From Pyrrhoderma lamaoense (lineage: Eukaryota > Basidiomycota > Agaricomycetes > Hymenochaetales > Hymenochaetaceae), in NCBI GenBank assembly GCA_002794735.1, contig NBAZ01000012.1, forward strand, positions 496,001 to 560,000: a DNA stretch of 64,000 bases, in the 5' to 3' direction. Shown here in pieces: positions 11,733-23,085 of this stretch; positions within the stretch are counted from its first letter, which is position 1, and each line of letters opens with the position of its first letter. Below the pieces are notes generated by a model, which saw only the letters and a list, made by a program, of their open reading frames with translations, was not told the origin of the DNA and searched no databases. Both the position numbers and the translations under genes were made by a program.

Positions 11733-12591
11733 TCACGTTGCACTACCAATTCCTTCAATTCCTTGGCTGACTACTCTTACTGCTTTATCAGTGTTTGAAC
11801 GTGTGTCGTAAATCCATATGAATGGTCCATTGTACGTTTCAACAAATCCATGCAGTCCAGTCAATCTATTAGGGGGTTGCGACCGGGTATTTGGGAGTCG
11901 GGGCGCTTGAGCCCAAGGCACACGAGTGACATTAGCGTCATTCAGTAGACGAAGTGCACCCAAGTTTGATATGTTCGTTAGATATGCGCCAAGATGTGAA
12001 TCTTGGGGAGGTGACAAAAGTGCGAAATTAGACTTGAATGGGTCTTGATCGCTTCCTTCATCTGAAGCTTCAGAATCAGAATCTTCTGATGATGACTCTT
12101 GCTCAGTTACTGTACTTGATTCAATTATCATCTCATCTTCCCCTTGGATAAGTTCTCCTCCTTCATATGATTCAAAAAGGGCCATCTCAGCATCCAGTAG
12201 AGATTCAATGAAAGATAACCACGAATCCTCGTCCGAGAAATCTGACCGTACGATGATCCCATGAACATTTTCATTCACATATTGCTTTATTGCATCTTCA
12301 TCTACACCTCCACATTGGTTGATCTCTTTCAAGGCTTCAGAAAGAATCGCATGACTCTCTGTATCCTCGGATAATAATGCAAGCCGTTCCTTTTCATGCT
12401 GGTTTAGGTCCCAAAATTGTGAAAGGAGCTGAAGCTTTGCCTTTCGCCGCCCGAGGTTACTAGCCACATGCTTGAACTCAGTAAAATTGCCCTGAATCAA
12501 TGATTTGAAGGTGAACAATTGGAGCTTTTGATCAGACAACAAGTTTGTGGAATAAACTAACAGCAAGGAAAGCGAGGAACGGAGAAGTCAT
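11733..12591 (-). CDS. Uncharacterised acidic protein
   Basis: Two exons, 12591-12562 and 12491-11733, joined in phase 0 across a GT-AG intron, give 262 residues. The first exon encodes MTSPFLAFLA. Without this splice the long open frame has no ATG, which supports the model. The N-terminal third is helical (GRRKAKLQLLSQFWDLNQHE). Residues about 130-160 are a Ser/Glu/Asp-rich stretch (ESSSEDSDSEASDEGSDQD). The C-terminal third looks ordered (GLHGFVETYNGPFIWIYDT). I do not recognise the family. A further 3' exon is possible because a gtgagt donor lies at the stop region near 11735. It sits between a decayed gene and a transporter, which gives no functional hint. Confidence 0.6.
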
Positions 12592-13280
12592 GATCGTTAT
12601 TATGGGGAAGGTGGGAATCGTAAAAAATAGAAATTTCAGAGTAGTAGCCGGTGATCTGATCTCGGTTCTCTATGGGTCACATGGTTGACTATTTGAAAAA
12701 AAAAGAAAATCGCCATTTTACTCGATTATTACTCCCAGCATCCTTTTCTATCAGTCTACGCTCTTCCTATTATGAATGAATATACAAAAATCGTGCTATA
12801 AGTCGAATGATATAAGTCGACTAGTGACTCTTAAACTTGGATTTCCTAATTTAAAACTAGTAAATAGAATTGATTGTGGCTGACTTCAATATTTATAAAT
12901 TTCTATGTGGCTGCGAAGTTATCGCACACTACTTCCGGCCCGTTTAGCATATGTTGTTCCACAGGTGACTTTTCTAGACTGTTTGACTTGGAGATACCCC
13001 GCAGTTTCTATTCAACAGCACACTATTACCCCAGTCCCGTGGACACAGCGACAATCTAAGTCCTCGATCGTACCTCACATTCCATCTATAACCGATATTG
13101 AACTCTTTCACGGAGTTTTTTTCTGTGCTAGTATATAGGTATACAGTCGCATTATTGCCACTACTTTCGTCCCCTGGTGTGCACCGACCTTATCGTTTTG
13201 ATTCTCTTTATATTAGTCTCGTCTGGTATCTATCCTTCTCAACAGCCGAGCAGAATCAGTTCTATTAGGAGGGAAACATC
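12592..13280. other. Intergenic, promoter side of the transporter gene
   Basis: This lies between two divergent starts (12591 minus, 13281 plus). It holds only short open frames with no motif. A TATA-like ttatatta near 13207-13214 is about 70 bp before the transporter ATG and could be its core promoter. Confidence 0.4.
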
Positions 13281-15423
13281 ATGACGACTTCGGGCGTGAC
13301 TGGTAAGGATACCTTGTGTTTGTGAGGATGTAAAATTGGCTGACAGGCTGGCTCGTATCAGGGAATGAACTATCGAGAAGGGCTTGGGCCTTTGCCTTTG
13401 CTCTAGTCACCTCGTTGTTTTTCACGTGTAGGTGTTTTCGGACTTATTTTGATAGTTAATTCAATTAATATTGATTGAAACTCCTATCAGGGGGGTTCGC
13501 TTATGGGGTATATCTTATACTTGCTATGTCTCGTACAAACAAGTTACTTACTAAATCTCTGATAGCTTCTTGATGTCCTTAATTCTCATTTTCAAACAAT
13601 TTTTGGCATTACAAAGTTGCAGAGTACACTTCTACAACTTGCATACTTTGTGAGTGGCCTATATATAGAGTTGCAAGCATTTAATAATCATTTTACAGGG
13701 AGCATATTTCGTATGGGCTCCTTTTGCTGGGATTTTTGTGAGTCTCTTTATTATAAAAATAATCTGCATCTGTGTCTGATTTGTAATCTCCCTAAAGATG
13801 CGGAAATATGGCTATAAGGTTAATAGAAAGTCACCTTCTTAGTACCATTAAATTGATCCTAGGACTTTGTTTACAATATAGAAAGGTATACATGTCGGAC
13901 TTTCCTTATACTCTATCGGTAGGTCCTTAGTATCTTCTTAGCGCACATCTTATCAAATTACGTTTTTCATCTAGGCGCCATATTCTTCTGGCCATCGGCC
14001 AAGTTTCAGGCATACGGTGGCTTTGTTGGAAGCACCTTTGTAATCGGTTGTGGACTTGCGACTCTCGAAGTAGCCGCAAATTCGTACATTGCAGTTCTGG
14101 GTTCACCCAAATACGCTGCTGCGCGTCTCAATTTTTCTCAAGGATTCCAAGGAGTTGCATCCTTTACTGGTCCACTTATTGCCTCTCGCTACTTCTTTAC
14201 GGGTGCAAACGCGACATCTTTGGACACAGTCCAATGGTATATACCACATATTTTAGCTTATACTACTGCCTTCTAAATTCTTGATTTGTCTGATAGGGTT
14301 TACCTTGCGGTTGCTGGTCTAGGTCTCATCCTTAATACCCTATTTTAGTACGTGTCTAGTCTGCATCGAGTACAATATCTCTTAATGGACTTGAAACTAG
14401 TTTCTGCGAACTTCCCGAGATATCTGAAGACGCATTAACGAAGGAAATGGAAGAAAATGGAATCTCTCAGGACGTAGGACCATTTTACAAACAGTATCGT
14501 TGCATATTTGGGTTTATTGCGCAGATGGCTTACGTGTACGTCTAAAAATTCACTTTGTCGCCGATAAGTTAGGTTAAACTATGTGAAATTCGTCAAACAG
14601 GGGTGCGCAGGTTGGTGTGGCCTCCTTCGTAGTAAACTTCTTGACGGAGGAAGGTCTTGGAATTTCCAAGGCTAAAGCAAGTAATATGTTCTCGGTTTGT
14701 CAAGCCACTTTCACTGTCGGCAGATTTGTTGGTGTCGTACTCTTGAATTTCATCGACCCTGCTCTACTCCTTAGTTTCCATGCATTCATGTGCGTTCTTG
14801 CTTCAATTCTTGTTGCCACACTGTCGGGATGGTCAGCCGTTGGCTTCCTTTACGTGTTGTTCTTTTTCGAGTCAATTTGCTATCCGGTGAGTTTTTGTAG
14901 CTTTCTTTAGCTGTTCACCATATAACTCCCATTATCTCAATCATTGATGTGTAATTTATATTGCAAACAGTGCGTCTTTACAATTGGCACGAAGAACCTT
15001 GGGAAGCACACGAAACGGGGGTCCGGATTGATTGTTATGGGTGTTGGGGGAGGGGCTTGGTACCCATCCGCACAAGGTGCACTCGCCGATTCTGCCAGCA
15101 CACATACCTCGTATCTGGTCCCCATGACCGGCTATGTTGCTCTGCTTATATACGCACTGTGAGCCTCTTCTTACAAAGCAGTGTCCCGAGTTACGCTTAT
15201 TAACCCTTTTGCTATCAGTGGAATTGTTATAGACCAGACAATCCATGGCGGTTTCAGATTTAGGAATATTCACGAACATAAGACGTACGCAGAGGCTATC
15301 GCGGCGAGTGGTGACCCAGAACTTATTGCAGCGAACTTATTTACACAAGAGGCTGACAACGAAAGTATCAAGAAGGACAAAAGCAGCCAAGAGATGATTG
15401 AGAAAATTGAGCCTCCAGGTTAG
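13281..15423 (+). CDS. MFS sugar transporter, FucP (L-fucose:H+ symporter / glucose-galactose) family
   Basis: At least eleven exons; early ones are 13281-13302, 13347-13427, 13491-13507 and 13566 onward, all in phase. Translation gives a twelve-helix MFS protein of about 470 residues with FucP-family blocks: WGFAYGLLDVLNSHFQ (TM1), ITKLQSTLLQLAYF, GAYFVWAPFAGIF (TM2), AIFFWPSAKFQAYGGF, FVIGCGLATLEVAANSYI, FSQGFQGVASFTGP, and a conserved GGGAWYPSAQGALAD loop near TM10-11. FucP proteins import monosaccharides with protons across the plasma membrane. Fungal members are mostly untested, so the substrate (fucose, glucose, galactose or another) is open. The very short second intron flanks (17-nt exon 13491-13507) were set by restoring the TM1 motif. 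No frame break is seen. Confidence 0.88.
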
Positions 15424-15726
15424 ATGTAGATGTAATTTTAGCTTCAATACCTTTTATTGTACGAGTGTATCATGATCTATGTTGCAATGACCTCTCATAT
15501 AGTGATTATTTTGTGTCCCAGAATTTATCAGGCACCTGAAAGAAGATACTTTCTTCTTGCATCGCTCCATTTGTCGTATGTTGGATAATAGGTGTATATT
15601 AAGTACTTAAGAATGGAATACGAGAAGATGAGATGTACATGTCCGTATATACCATTCACACGATAGACTGTCGGGAGCCAGCTATTCGGTCAGCAGCCTA
15701 AGTAAAGGGTTGATAGCGTCCAAATA

Positions 15727-16368
15727 TCAGCGCAAGAAACGTAAGACGAGTTTAATAACTCGGTCAAGGATACGTACGTCTCTGATGTACGGCAAGGATA
15801 AGAGTGTTCCGATAAAGGGAAGCTGCCGTAAGAAGGTTAGGATGACTGGGAAGAAATCCCTATAGAAGACCCATTGTACTTAGTTGCTGCTGCCTGAGAT
15901 ACACAAAGGAGGCTAGATTAAGAGCTCACCCGAAGAGATTGAGAAAACCGATAGTTTCCACGATGACACCAATAAAGGGCCATTTGAAGAAGACCAGAAG
16001 CACGCCGCCAAAGAAACATAGTGTACCTCGTAGCTTTTGCTTCCTAGCAAAGAAGTAGAAAGTTTTTTGAGGCCCTATAATGAGTGTAATTCCCGACAAG
16101 AATAGAATCTAGAGGTATCGAGAAATTTTGAATAATAAGCTTTTGCAGATGATAGGTCATGTTATGAGGATTATTTACGTTTCCTAAAGCCAGTAAGCTG
16201 CCATCGAAGAACAGAATTACACCAAGGACCATGAAAATTCCACCAAAGGAAGTCAGGGCAACACCAATTTCTATACGACACACATCCGTACAGTTAGTAA
16301 ACCAATCCTTATGACTCCAATATCAGCACTTGGTATCCAGACGAACTTTGAGCATCCGTGAGCCACAT
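15727..16368 (-). CDS. GOT1: ER-Golgi vesicle transport protein Got1
   Basis: Four exons on minus: 16368-16347, 16270-16179, 16108-15930 and 15859-15727, total 426 nt, 141 residues. The family usually has about 140. The start MWLTDAQKIG is the canonical Got1 N-terminus and is split by the first intron. Four membrane helices are visible (GVALTSFGGIFMVLGVILFF, ILFLSGITLIIGP, CFFGGVLLVFFKWPFIGVIV, FFPVILTFLRQLPFIGTL), with the signature FYFFARKQKLRGT between helices 2 and 3. Got1 is a small tetraspanning Golgi protein that helps COPII vesicle formation or fusion. The last 12 residues after YIRD are not conserved, so the true end may differ. It is convergent with the transporter gene. Confidence 0.9.
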
Positions 16369-17176
16369 GTTTAGTGAGATTTATTATACAGAGATATTTG
16401 CACAGGTATTATATGATTTATCTGGATGAAAAGAAGGAAAAGTTTGAGATTCGCAAGTCAAATGCGAACAGGTTTTGGTGTCGTGTAGAACAGAATGCCA
16501 CGTCCATGATGAATTGTGCGATCGACGCGTTTGATTCGCGTTTTCTGATCGGATCACCATATAATCTATGAAGAAGTAGTAAATAGTTAAGTAGTAAATG
16601 TGCTTATGCTTACGTACTTGTTACATCTGAGAAGAGAAACCTATTCATCTTTCTTTTAAACCGATGTTTGTAACTGGTATTCCGTGGGAGTCGGGGTAGG
16701 CAAAAGAGTTTGCTTACACTACTGGATCCAGATTCTCGTTCTTCTAGCTTTGAACACTGATATAGCAGAAGGAGCTTCCAACAGAATTCCATCTCGAAAA
16801 TTATGTCAGATGTCGGTCTCAACGCTCTTATTGCTACAAACATATAAATGCTACTCATGAGTTATATGAAACATTAAGTATAGTCCACAGGAGGCCTATG
16901 ACTCATTGATATCAAATTTTGTTTTTTATGATGTGACTTCTTGATATAGATAATCTATGTATATGTAGCATTCGGTCCCGGCACCTGATGTTCGAAGACC
17001 CGATAATGTGCTTCGTATTACACAGCAATCACACCTAGGCCGTGGGTAGCCTGATCATCATGCTCGTACTCTCTGAAAATACTGTGTATAAAACAGTCTG
17101 TCTAATATACAGGTATCTGACAAGTCGGTTATTCTGAACAACTTCCGTCACTTCATCTGCTGCTTTTGTTGGTACA
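16369..17176. other. Intergenic between divergent GOT1 and monooxygenase genes
   Basis: 808 bp with only short antisense-type open frames (16374-16571 plus, 16610-16858 minus) that lack motifs. The right end has a good TATA-like box. Confidence 0.5.
17087..17093 (+). promoter_or_regulatory. TATA-like box of the FAD monooxygenase gene
   Basis: TATAAAA occurs 84-90 bp upstream of the ATG at 17177, a normal distance for a fungal core promoter with a short 5' UTR. Confidence 0.45.
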
Positions 17177-18801
17177 ATGGCTCCTACTCATGTTGCTATA
17201 GCGGGTGCTGGTATCGCCGGGCCTGTTCTTGCTATGCTTCTCAAGCAGAAAGGCTACAATCCCGTACTTTATGAACGCACCGAATACGTGACCTCCGCTG
17301 GCCTAAGTCTAGTGTTAGTCTTTGAATGTTAACATCTTCTGGAACTTTTTGATTCTCATTGTAGACTTCTTTGATTCCTTCTGAGATAGGCTCCAGCCGA
17401 ATGGGCTCAAAGTCTTGCGCCTTATTCCTGGTCTGATTGACTCCATTCCAGCCCAGATTTTAACGCATATAGCCGTCTTCTCAACACTGCCCCTAAACGG
17501 GAGACGCCTCTTGTCTTCTACGAGATATCCAAAGCCATCGAGGAATCTAACTCTGAAAATTCAAAGGAGACTCTATCAAAGCTTACTCCAGATATACTAG
17601 CCCGTGGGGTGCAACGTGAAGCCCTTCAACGTGTATTAGTACAGCAAGCAGAAGCACGAGGTATTAAGATACATTGGGGGTATCACTTGAATGGACTTAA
17701 GGAGGTAGAAGTAGACGATTGTGAGCCAGAAGTAGAGCTTACTTTCGCAAACGGCAAGACGGCACGGGCTAGTTTTGTAGTTGGCTGTGATGGTTTGCAC
17801 AGTAATACTAGGACAGAGCTATTTGGTGAGATGAATCCTGACTATACCGGACTTGTCCAGGTAAGAAGCCTCGTTTTTCTGACACAAGCAAGTGTATTTT
17901 GCGTATGTTTACCCGCTAACTGTTCTGGCACGAGCAGACAGGAGGAATGTCTCCACGCCCCAATTTCTTGGGTAGCACAAATGCTCTTTGCAATGTTCTT
18001 GGAATAAATGCTCATATGATTGCATATCCAATTACAGATGAATACTACTCATGGGCGTGAGTTCATACATTTACATTTTATTATCGTTACATGCCAGGTT
18101 TTAATGTTCATTACTTGTTCAACCCTTAAGTATCACCCAGTCTGAAGAGGAGCATAAGGAAAGTTGGCGGGCGATTGATGCGGAGAAGAAAGAGGCGTTT
18201 ACTGCTGGTCCGATCTCGGAATGGGGCTTCGGGGTGGGTGAAATGGTTAGAACTACAACCAAAGTTATAAAGGTAAGGTTTTGCTTGAAACATCCCAACA
18301 ATGCATTTCTAAACGCGCGTTATTCAATAACAGTATGGACTCTATGATCGTCCAGAACTCAAGACATGGTATAAGGGTCGCGTTGTTCTTCTCGGAGATG
18401 CGGCGCACCCGACAACTCCAGTAAGTTTCTTTATCCATGGACTTTAGACGCAAGACTGAATTCAAATAAAGCATCTTGGTCAGGGGGCTAACCAGGCCTT
18501 TGAAGACATTTATCACCTTGTGTTAGGATTGTGCAAGCATCATTTCGATGTTAATCGAGCACCAACTACACTACAATTGAAATCAGCATTCCAATACTAC
18601 GAAGGTGTGCGACTCACACGAAGTGCGACGCTCGTGCGGGAAGCTCGCGAAAGAGGTAGCCTGCGTATAGCCAGCTCAACAGACCCTAACATAGTGAAAC
18701 AACGTGAAGAAACATTCAAAGGACTGTACGGAGTCGAGGAAATGCTAGGGGGTACAATAAACTATTTGAAATATCCATATGGTGATCAAAGTGAAGTTTG
18801 A
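17177..18801 (+). CDS. FAD-dependent aromatic monooxygenase (salicylate-hydroxylase-like; one-base frame break)
   Basis: The protein begins MAPTHVAIAGAGIAGPVLAM, with the Rossmann GxGxxG that binds FAD. The second FAD/NADPH motif is FVVGCDGLHSNTR in the middle, and the ribityl-binding GDAAHPTTPHLGQGANQ is near residue 330. The length, about 430 residues over seven exons, fits group A flavin hydroxylases, which hydroxylate aromatic acids using NAD(P)H and O2. The substrate cannot be read from sequence. The frame slips at the TTTT run 17458-17461, between SIPAQ and NAYSRLLNT; one added T restores continuity. All later introns are phase-consistent (for example LVQ/TGGMSP and AHPTTP/HLGQG). An intact gene with an assembly error is more likely than a pseudogene. 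No clustered pathway genes are adjacent. Confidence 0.82.
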
Positions 18802-19082
18802 TCTACACCCCCGTAACTCCGGTTAAAACATTAAAGTTTATATATCCATATAACAACAATAAAAAATGCGCCTTTGAAAATAATTGATTTTACCACTAGA
18901 TGATAGAGTATTCAGACTACTATACTATGATAACCCAGGTTTCCTCTACGGAGTGTTGCGCAGATGACAAAGGCCGTATCATTTTTTGTTGGGCTGGCCA
19001 TCTCCGTCGTCGTCTAGTTGGCCAAACACATTATTCTAGTAAATATGCGTTTAATCACATTTTCTTCTTCTATTTATGATGT

Positions 19083-20440
19083 TTAACCGACCTCTTTTTC
19101 CTTTATACTTGCACGTTTTCGGTCTTGTTCTTCATCATCTCTTATTATTTCCAGAGCTCTACCAAACATCTGACCTGACGTAGTTTTACTTTGATCCCAG
19201 TCTAGCTCGTAATCCCAAGCGACTTGTTTAATTGCACGGCGCAATTCTTTTGCTTCTTCAATCAGTTCGCGAAACACTTCCGGATCGAAACCACGTTCGG
19301 AATAAAGCCTCTGTTGCCTTCGGGTCGTGGTTTCCGTTAGAATTGCACGATACGATACTTCACGATTGTGCCAGAGAAACCAAATATACCCTCCGATGGC
19401 CATTCCTAATCCGGTCAGGTAAGTGATTGGTTCCATTGTATCCCAACCTAGACTAGTGTCTTAAGCCGAGCATCAGAAATTAATTTTATATTATTAAAGA
19501 AGAAACAACAAACGAAATGTTAAAACGCCGACTGTAACCCACCATGAAGTCATTATTCCAGCTCCAGCAAAAGCAACTTTCTGACTTGCTCGGCGGGCTA
19601 AGTCATCGCACTCATCTTTTACTTGAGTCAAGGATTGAATACGTTCTGTTTTCCTCTTTAAGGCGGCACGGAGAAAGTGTGTACGCTCTTCAAAATTGGG
19701 TACCACTACTCGGATTCTGCGAGAGCCAATCTTGATAGTAAACTCTCCCACACGTGCAGCCTCTCGTAAAAAAGCGCCAAATCCCGTAGTGAGGCTCCAA
19801 CGTTTATTTGAGTAAGATGATATATGAAAATTGATGGGCAGATCAATCACAGAAGGTGGACTAGAAGTCGCTCTACGTTGTACATGCTTTAAATCTTCGG
19901 AGTTATCCATAGGCTCTGTTGCCTCTGATCTAATTAAACACGCGATATAACTGAGAGGTTGTCCAGAATGCAACAAGAAAACGATACTCTGCGGGCTTTC
20001 ATGAAACTCTTGTTGTTTGTCATCTTGTGATACGCTTGTATCTACCTTTCCTTTCAGTTCCCTTCCACGAGTCCCATCGCCACTCTTTAATTGTGTACCC
20101 TGAGTTTCATCCATATTTTTGACTTGTGGATGATCATATGTTTTCAAGTCACTTGAGGGGAAAAGTGGAATAACAAGCTTGTATAAGGAGGACTTGGTGA
20201 AGGCCAGATAACCTATATGGACAACTTCAGTAACTGTACATTTGAGATTATAGCACATAGATAGATACCTTCTCCTTTTTTGCCATCGATTTTTCTGGGA
20301 AGATATGGCCTACAGTTACTAGGAGATGTGTCCTTTATTCTCAGATCCGGAGTGCCTGAGCGATATTGTAAAACTGGAGTCCGTATGCTCCTAGCCTTCG
20401 TCGCTCGAGACAAGAAAGGGGTCCGAGTACAGAGCATCAT
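19083..20440 (-). CDS. MCU: Mitochondrial calcium uniporter pore subunit
   Basis: Three exons on minus: 20440-20269, 20212-19514 and 19447-19083; 1236 nt, 411 residues. The Arg-rich, acid-poor N-terminus (MMLCTRTPFLSRATKARSIR) fits a matrix presequence. The N-terminal domain (YLAFTKSSLYKLVIPL) and the coiled coil (LRAALKRKTERIQSLTQVKD) follow. Two membrane helices flank the selectivity filter WDTMEP, which is created by the splice joining 19514 to 19447. The filter Asp and Glu are the known Ca2+ ligands. The protein conducts Ca2+ across the inner mitochondrial membrane. The second donor is gtttgt, slightly off consensus but required by the motif. I see no MICU or EMRE gene nearby; fungal MCU is known to work without EMRE in tested cases. 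Confidence 0.93.
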
Positions 20441-20969
20441 GACCGTATTATCACTGATGTGTGTTTATACTATATCCATTATTTAGTTTAATATCGTTAG
20501 ATATACCCTGTTACTGATCATGTTGGTGGTGTGTAGGACCCGCCACTACGTCATAATCATATTCTCATTTTAGGAACGATCGACATTCTTGAATAGGAAA
20601 TTGCAGATATTTTACTTTTTAACTTGTCCCATATATGACTTCTGCAGAACTCAGTGCTCTAGCAACGCTTTTCATGGTTAATCATAAGTGTGATAATAAC
20701 CTTCTTCTATGGCTTCCGCATCTAACGGACATGACTCTGATCATCATAGTTTCATCGGATGGCTTAGAGCTGCTGAGGTGCCAAGGAATACTTCCAATTC
20801 CGCAATAGTAAAACAGTTTATAAACAGTTTTATTTCGGGCCAGAAAAAATAATTATGCTCAAAAGTCCGAGACAAAGAAGATCTATCCTGCGGAGCAAAA
20901 TTCTCTCCCTTACCAGAAAAGGCGGCTTCATCTGTATTACACTCGCCGGATTACATGTGATCGCATATT
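20441..20969. other. Intergenic, no confident gene
   Basis: The only candidate is a 46-codon plus-strand frame from an ATG at 20709 (begins MASASNGHDSDHH). It has no homology I recognise and no clear splice partners. Confidence 0.4.
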
Positions 20970-21377
20970 TTAGGTTGACTCCGCGCTATACACAAAATCC
21001 AGCATCAAGGACAAAATTCTGGATATATAGAAGCCTGGTAAACAACTTACACGGGCTTGTATATACATTCCAGTTTGCGTTGAGCACAATTAGTACAAAT
21101 CGAGCGCCCATCGCACTTTAGTTTCCTTCCTGGCTCAATATAATTTAATCGTGTCAAAAATTTAATCAGTGAGTACACGTAAACTTATTAGCCTTTCAAA
21201 GTTTACCTCTACAGAATGTGCAGGCCATCGGTGTTCTCCTAGGGACTCTGTAATCGTCATCTCCAGTACCAGTATTGGCAGCGGTTGGGTCATAATTAGT
21301 CCAAGTGCTCTATCGGCGACATTGAGTACAGCTTTCATAGAAAGTATCCCACTGGTCAATATAGGACATACCGACAT
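20970..21377 (-). CDS. Very small Zn2Cys6 binuclear-cluster protein
   Basis: Four tiny exons on minus: 21377-21372 (ATG TCG only), 21309-21207, 21129-21051 and 20985-20970. They sum to 204 nt, exactly 67 codons plus stop. The splices are GT-AG, and the second one rebuilds an unbroken Zn cluster: PRRTPMACTFCRGRKLKCDG, then ICTNCAQRKLEC, i.e. C-x2-C-x6-C-x6-C-x2-C-x6-C. The lead-in TGTGDDDYRVPRRTPMAC is, from memory, common in basidiomycete members of this class. No activation or Fungal_trans domain follows. The last exon is uncertain, as an alternative acceptor near 21018 also ends at the same TAA. It may be a complete mini-regulator, a truncated gene, or one whose 3' exons I miss. Confidence 0.65.
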
Positions 21378-23085
21378 ATAGGATGGTACGTTAGGAAGTT
21401 TGAAAGACTAGCTTGTAGTGAGCTGCAGGGAAGTAGATCATGTTTTATAGTTGACCAAGAGCATACTTATATTTACCTTCGGAACTACTTGCCCAAGTAT
21501 TGGTGCCCGAAAGTATCTACTAACTAGGAGGTAGCACTGCCTGACCGTGAATGGATGGATACTCATTCGGATGACTATGATTTGTCTATTGAATGGAATT
21601 TTGTTCTTTCAAGGTACCCCCGGAACGTGCTTATTCTTCTGAAGGTCCATATTCATAAAAGGCCAAAGTATCAAGTCCGAGGTATGTATATTTCTGCAAA
21701 CTATCCTTGACAGCTAAAAGCATCAACTCGCGTGCCTTGCTTGAGTGAATGAACTTACACCATTTGAAAATATCAGCTCTTGTTCTCAAACTAGTCGATT
21801 TAAAGGTTAGGAAATCGTTACCGGTCCAACGGGTCAATGAAGCTGACTTGGAAAGGCCACATCTGGACCTCGGTGGAACTAAGAGGCATTTGCTTGATTT
21901 TTTTTTCATCTGTAATCATAATTTAGATGATAAGGGTTTGAAATTCATAAGATCGAACGATCCTCCTAAAAGGTTAACGCCCCCAGAGAGAAGCACTTTC
22001 AGGGTTTTAAAAAATCTTTAATGAGACTGCAACCTTCCAAGATGTTTTTTATAAGAATACCTTTACAAATTACCTCTTGCATCGTGTTAAATTTTTATGT
22101 GAATTTCAGCAAAGCATGCGCATGCATCTAATCTATCATTATTTCCGAATAGATTGTCGCTACTTGTTTCTCCGAAATGACCGTAATCTTTACTTTATCT
22201 AAGTTAGAACACCCTACTTCCAGCTTAACACGGCAGGGAAACATGTATCTTATGTGCTGTCGCATCGCAACCAATTTGGTCTGCTCATCTTGGGTCGGTG
22301 CCTAGAGCAGTTTGAAGTTTATCAGCAGAAATCTGACTTTGGTAATATCTATCTTCCGAATACATCTACATGCGGCAGAACCCCATGCATTTCATTATAT
22401 TCTAATTCCGCCTTGGCTATAGATATTATGCAGGGCCTCTCGGATTCTTATTGAAAGATGAGTCGAGGCCATACAATAAACTTAGAGCTACTTAAATCGG
22501 CCTTTCGTTCATCCCTCCTTAACCAGCTTTAAGTATCGATCCTTCCAGATAATTATTATTGTTCATTGCTGTAAGCCCTCGGACCATTGCTTCAGAGCCG
22601 AGGTGTCAAGTTGTTGCATCTGTTATGGTATCTATGTTTCCGTGTTTCTACCGGTTACGAAACAGCATTGATACCCACAAACTAATTAGCTCTGTTATAT
22701 CTGACGCATTTGGAAAAACCTAATGAATAGAAAAAAACACTTTCTGGATCCCCATAGATTATGATATAAGGGCAGAAAAAAATTACAAAGGATTACAGCT
22801 TTCCGATAAAAAACTTCAAAAAACAAAGCTATGTTGACAAAAAAAGATATACGTCCCTTTCATAGTTTCATAGTTACAACACAAGAGGAGAAAGTATGCA
22901 AGGTAAAACAGGAGATGTATGTGGAAAAATAAGGTAACGCGAGCACGTGGAGAGGAAACGTAAATGAAATAAGTTATCACAAAGCAAGCGTAGCTAAAAT
23001 AGAGGAAAGCAGGTACTGTTGTAGTAATAAGTTTCAGTACGATAGACAGTGTTTATGAATAACGGTATTGGAAATTTCGATGAGA
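21378..23085. other. Gene-poor stretch
   Basis: It includes the promoter of the small Zn2Cys6 gene. A 92-codon minus-strand frame (21909-21631) is the longest open frame; it shows no family motif and I do not call it a gene. The part 22700-23050 is strongly A-rich on the plus strand, consistent with the 3' flank of the large minus-strand gene. Confidence 0.45.

Noticed and set aside
13281..18801. Transporter, GOT1 and FAD monooxygenase as a catabolic gene cluster
   Set aside because: GOT1 is a housekeeping trafficking gene and no other pathway enzyme is near; co-location seems incidental.
21631..21909. 92-codon minus-strand frame
   Set aside because: No motif, no start context, no homology I recognise; left as intergenic.
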